The translations under genes and the position numbers were made by a program. Source: an uncultured Collinsella sp. (GTDB lineage: Bacteria; Actinomycetota; Coriobacteriia; Coriobacteriales; Coriobacteriaceae). Taken from it: a DNA stretch of 16,256 nt. The stretch is taken from positions 1 to 16,256 of the forward strand of contig CAKUEZ010000043.1 of the NCBI GenBank assembly GCA_934646965.1, written 5' to 3'. Shown here piece by piece: positions 14,038 through 16,256 of the stretch; position 1 is the stretch's first letter; each line of letters starts with the position of its first letter. The notes below the pieces were generated by a model that saw nothing but the letters and a program-made list of their open reading frames with translations, had not been told where the DNA came from and made no database searches.

Positions 14038-15241
14038 AGTTTCTCAATCGGCCTTGGCGGCGGCAAAGGCAAACGCCATGGCCGTGGTGGACTATCTGTC
14101 CAAAAGCATGATGTCGGCGCTGCCGTTTATTGTCTGCGCGGCGCTGTTCCGTACCGTTGCCGTCATTATGGGCGAAGGAATGCTGGGCCTGTGGTCTGCC
14201 GATTCCGAAATCTATCGCCTGTTCTACAGTTGGCTCTATAACGCCGGCTACTACTTTTTGCCCATTTATCTTGGCTGGGCCGCCGCTCGCCAGCTCGGTT
14301 GCTCGGAGCAGCTGGGCATGATGTTGGGCGGTGTATTGATTGCGCCCGATTTGCTCAAGCTTGTCGATGCCGTATCGACAACGGGAGCATCGATGACTTC
14401 CGTGTACGGGCTGCTCCCCGCGCCGGTCAACGATTACACGACGACTGTTATCCCGGTTCTCATCTCGGTGCCCGTGCTATGGCGAGTGGAGTGTTTCTTT
14501 AAGCGCGTTATCCCCAAGGCCGTGGCGTTTTCATTTGTTCCGTTTGCGACCATGCTCGTCATGGTTCCGGTATCCCTGTGTATCACGGCGCCGGCGGGCA
14601 GCTATCTGGGAATGTTGCTGGGCCAGCTTATGTTTATGCTTGGCAATTCCGGTGGCGTCGTGTCGCTGCTCACGCTCATGGGGCTCGCCGCGGGCTGGGA
14701 GTTCCTTAAGATCGCGGGCGTCAGCAATGTTGTTCTATCGCTCGCCTATGCGCAGTTCATGAGTGTGGGAACGGATTCGTGCATCCTGATCGCCGCGACG
14801 ATGGCAACGTTCGCCGTTTGGGGCATGCCCTTCGGTGCCGCGCTCCGCGTTGCGGATAAGGACGAGAAGGCGCTCATGCTGGGCTATTCAATCTCGGGCG
14901 TGCTTGGCGGCGTGAGCGAGCCGGCGCTGTACGGTTGCGGCTTTAAATATGGCAGGTGCCTGACGTGCATGGCCATTGGCGGTGCCGTTGGAGGCCTTGT
15001 CGCGGCCGTGGGTCACGTTACGGCCTATACCATCGGTATGACGAATGTCCTCATGGTCATTGGCTTTGCCACGGGCGGCATCTCAAACCTGCTGTGGTGC
15101 TGTGCTGCCGGCGGTGTGGCATTTGCGGTGTCTGCGGCGCTGAGCTACTGCTTTGGTGTGGTGCCGACGAAGGAACAGGCGACGGTGGACGGAGCCATTT
15201 CGTCCGAAACCTCAAAGAACGTGGCCGAAGCAAGCGCATAA
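14030..15241 (+). CDS. Stand-alone PTS EIIC-type membrane protein (beta-glucoside/sucrose family)
   Basis: The 403-residue protein is very hydrophobic, with roughly ten membrane segments, and resembles the membrane domain of BglF/ScrA-type PTS permeases: YYFLPIYLGWAAARQLG near 74-90, TTTVIPVLISVPVLWRVE at 137-154, IPKAVAFSFVPFATMLVMVP at 161-180, and GVSEPALYG at 294-302, matching the family GITEPALYG. No EIIB cysteine domain or EIIA histidine domain is attached or encoded nearby, so phosphorylation would need partners elsewhere; it may instead be a non-PTS transporter. I also do not see the His-containing motif usual in this family after residue 220. Start ATG 14030 has AAAGG with a 6-nt spacer; ATG 14006 is an alternative. 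It lies 41 nt after accDA, in the same direction, with no terminator between. Substrate unknown. Confidence 0.8.
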   Translation: MSQVSQSALAAAKANAMAVVDYLSKSMMSALPFIVCAALFRTVAVIMGEGMLGLWSADSEIYRLFYSWLYNAGYYFLPIYLGWAAARQLGCSEQLGMMLGGVLIAPDLLKLVDAVSTTGASMTSVYGLLPAPVNDYTTTVIPVLISVPVLWRVECFFKRVIPKAVAFSFVPFATMLVMVPVSLCITAPAGSYLGMLLGQLMFMLGNSGGVVSLLTLMGLAAGWEFLKIAGVSNVVLSLAYAQFMSVGTDSCILIAATMATFAVWGMPFGAALRVADKDEKALMLGYSISGVLGGVSEPALYGCGFKYGRCLTCMAIGGAVGGLVAAVGHVTAYTIGMTNVLMVIGFATGGISNLLWCCAAGGVAFAVSAALSYCFGVVPTKEQATVDGAISSETSKNVAEASA

Positions 15242-15280
15242 ATCGACGCGATAAAGGGACAGTCCCGCGTTTCGCATTTC

Positions 15281-15314
15281 AAGGCTGCAGCCCCTGTGGG
15301 TTGCGGCCTTTTTT
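15281..15314 (+). terminator. Rho-independent terminator after the EIIC gene
   Basis: AAGGCTGCAGCCC (15281-15293) pairs with GGGTTGCGGCCTT (15298-15310) over 13 bp with two G-U pairs and a CTGT loop, followed by a run of T to 15314. It marks the likely end of the transcript covering the fab operon and the EIIC gene. Confidence 0.88.
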
Positions 15315-15330
15315 GTATCTGGAGGACAAA

Positions 15331-15369
15331 GTGGCTACACTACAATCCGATCAAGCAATAGATATATAA
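15331..15369 (+). CDS. Possible 12-codon leader peptide upstream of the cation transporter
   Basis: GGAGG at 15321-15325 is followed after 5 nt by GTG and twelve codons reading MATLQSDQAIDI before TAA. It ends 24 nt before the transporter ATG. The ribosome-binding site is good, but the frame is too short to be convincing, and a TACAAT -10-like box at 15341-15346 would place transcription start downstream of it. No attenuator hairpin is visible. I do not recognise the peptide. Confidence 0.2.
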   Translation: MATLQSDQAIDI

Positions 15370-15393
15370 GTAGTGCCGTGGGGGCGGATGTAG

Positions 15394-16256
15394 ATGGTCG
15401 AGTGGATTGTTAAGCGCGCGCAAGGCGATCGTGCACGCGTGGGTACGTTGACGGGCATGGTATGTATCGTTGCCAATGTGGCACTTTGTGCCGCGAAGGG
15501 TGTCATCGGCGTGGTGTCGGGATCGGTTTCGATTGTGGCGGACGCCATGAACAACCTATCCGATGCCAGTTCGAACATCGTGAGCGTGCTGGGCTTTAAG
15601 CTGGCCAGCAAGCCGGCCGACCCCGAGCATCCTTACGGCCATGGTCGCTACGAGTACCTCTCGGGCCTGGTCGTGGCGGCGCTCGTTCTGCTGATTGGCC
15701 TCGAACTGGTGAAGTCTTCGGTAGCGCGCATTGTCCACCCCGAGCCTGTCGAGTTCTCGCTTGCCCTGGTGGCGGTTCTGGTGCTTTCGATGGTCGTTAA
15801 GCTGTGGATGGCGGCCCTCAACCAAAAGCTCGGCGATCGCATTGAGTCCGAGACGCTGCGCGCGACCGCGCAGGATTCCAAGAACGATGTCCTTGCCACG
15901 GGTGCCGTGCTGGCGTGCGCAATCGTCTCGCAGGTGACAGGCGTCAACCTCGATGCCTGGGTGGGACTCGCCGTTGGCGCCTATATTGGCTGGAGCGGCT
16001 TTGAGCTCATCCAAGATACGGTGAGCCCGCTTTTGGGCCAGGCGCCCGACCCCAAACTCGTCGAGCATATCCGCAGCAAGATCATGAGCTACCCTGGCGT
16101 TTTGGGCGTCCACGACCTGATGGTCCACGACTACGGTCCGGGCAGGAAGTTCGCGAGCGCCCACGCCGAGATGGCGGCAGAAGCCGATCCGTTGGAAAGC
16201 CACGACACGCTCGACAATATTGAGCAGGCATTTAGGAACGAAGACGGCATGATCGT
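15394..16256 (+). CDS. Cation diffusion facilitator transporter, manganese-type signature (3' end beyond window)
   Basis: CDF proteins export divalent metals by proton antiport as membrane dimers. The 287 codons visible give about six membrane segments (from residue 19) and a cytoplasmic C-terminal domain (from about 215, with VLGVHDLMVHDYG). The transport site reads Asn53-x3-Asp57 (NNLSD) in segment 2 and Asp161-x3-Asp165 (DSKND) in segment 5. This N-D-D-D set is associated with Mn2+ exporters such as MntE, whereas Zn/Fe members have D-x3-D with H-x3-D. HPYGHGRYEYLSGL at 79-92 is the family loop. Start ATG 15394 is directly preceded by an in-frame TAG; the ribosome-binding site is weak (GGGGGCGGA). 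The C-terminus is cut by the window edge. Mn2+ specificity is inferred. Confidence 0.88.
   Translation, partial: MVEWIVKRAQGDRARVGTLTGMVCIVANVALCAAKGVIGVVSGSVSIVADAMNNLSDASSNIVSVLGFKLASKPADPEHPYGHGRYEYLSGLVVAALVLLIGLELVKSSVARIVHPEPVEFSLALVAVLVLSMVVKLWMAALNQKLGDRIESETLRATAQDSKNDVLATGAVLACAIVSQVTGVNLDAWVGLAVGAYIGWSGFELIQDTVSPLLGQAPDPKLVEHIRSKIMSYPGVLGVHDLMVHDYGPGRKFASAHAEMAAEADPLESHDTLDNIEQAFRNEDGMI

Noticed and set aside
15315..15393. A yybP-ykoY manganese riboswitch before the CDF gene
   Set aside because: Only 79 nt separate the terminator from the start codon, and no paired-arm architecture of that class is visible.

Overview
The window reads as a chromosomal housekeeping segment of a GC-rich Coriobacteriia bacterium, most likely Collinsella or a close relative. 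That assignment is an inference from gene order, codon use and the protein sequences; no search was possible. All genes point rightward (+) except birA. No CRISPR array, transposase, prophage gene, rRNA or tRNA was seen.

Left block (1-3795): a 97-bp composite inverted repeat and a rho-independent terminator, probably closing an upstream transcription unit, precede a promoter (204-232) and a leader. They are followed by a short str operon: rpsL (S12), rpsG (S7), fusA (EF-G) and rpsJ (S10). It differs from the textbook order: there is no tuf after fusA, and rpsJ ends at a strong terminator instead of leading into rplC. Both rpsL and rpsJ start with TTG. S12 carries Arg at position 88, where most bacteria have Lys.

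Middle block (3856-13988): a birA gene lacking the DNA-binding domain lies on the minus strand, convergent with rpsJ and divergent from a ten-gene fatty-acid synthesis operon: fabH-acpP-fabK-fabD-fabG-fabF-accB-fabZ-accC-accDA. As remembered, this order matches the streptococcal/clostridial fab locus, with FabK as the enoyl reductase, but no fabT or fabM is present. AccD and AccA are fused in one 574-residue protein. The logic is compact: BirA biotinylates AccB; AccB, AccC and AccDA make malonyl-CoA; FabD loads it onto AcpP; FabH starts chains; FabF, FabG, FabZ and FabK elongate them. Two 18-bp direct repeats flank the likely start of the operon and are candidate operators for an unidentified regulator.

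Right block (13984-16256): directly after accDA, without a terminator, lies a stand-alone PTS EIIC-type membrane protein with no EIIA or EIIB domain. Its ribosome-binding site is predicted to be buried in a hairpin that begins across the accDA stop codon. A strong terminator ends the unit. A cation diffusion facilitator gene then begins and runs off the right edge; its metal-site residues have the N-D-D-D pattern associated with manganese exporters. Most of the window is conserved core metabolism. The points most worth a second look are the regulatory repeats and hairpins, the S12 Arg88, the orphan EIIC and the origin of the fab operon.
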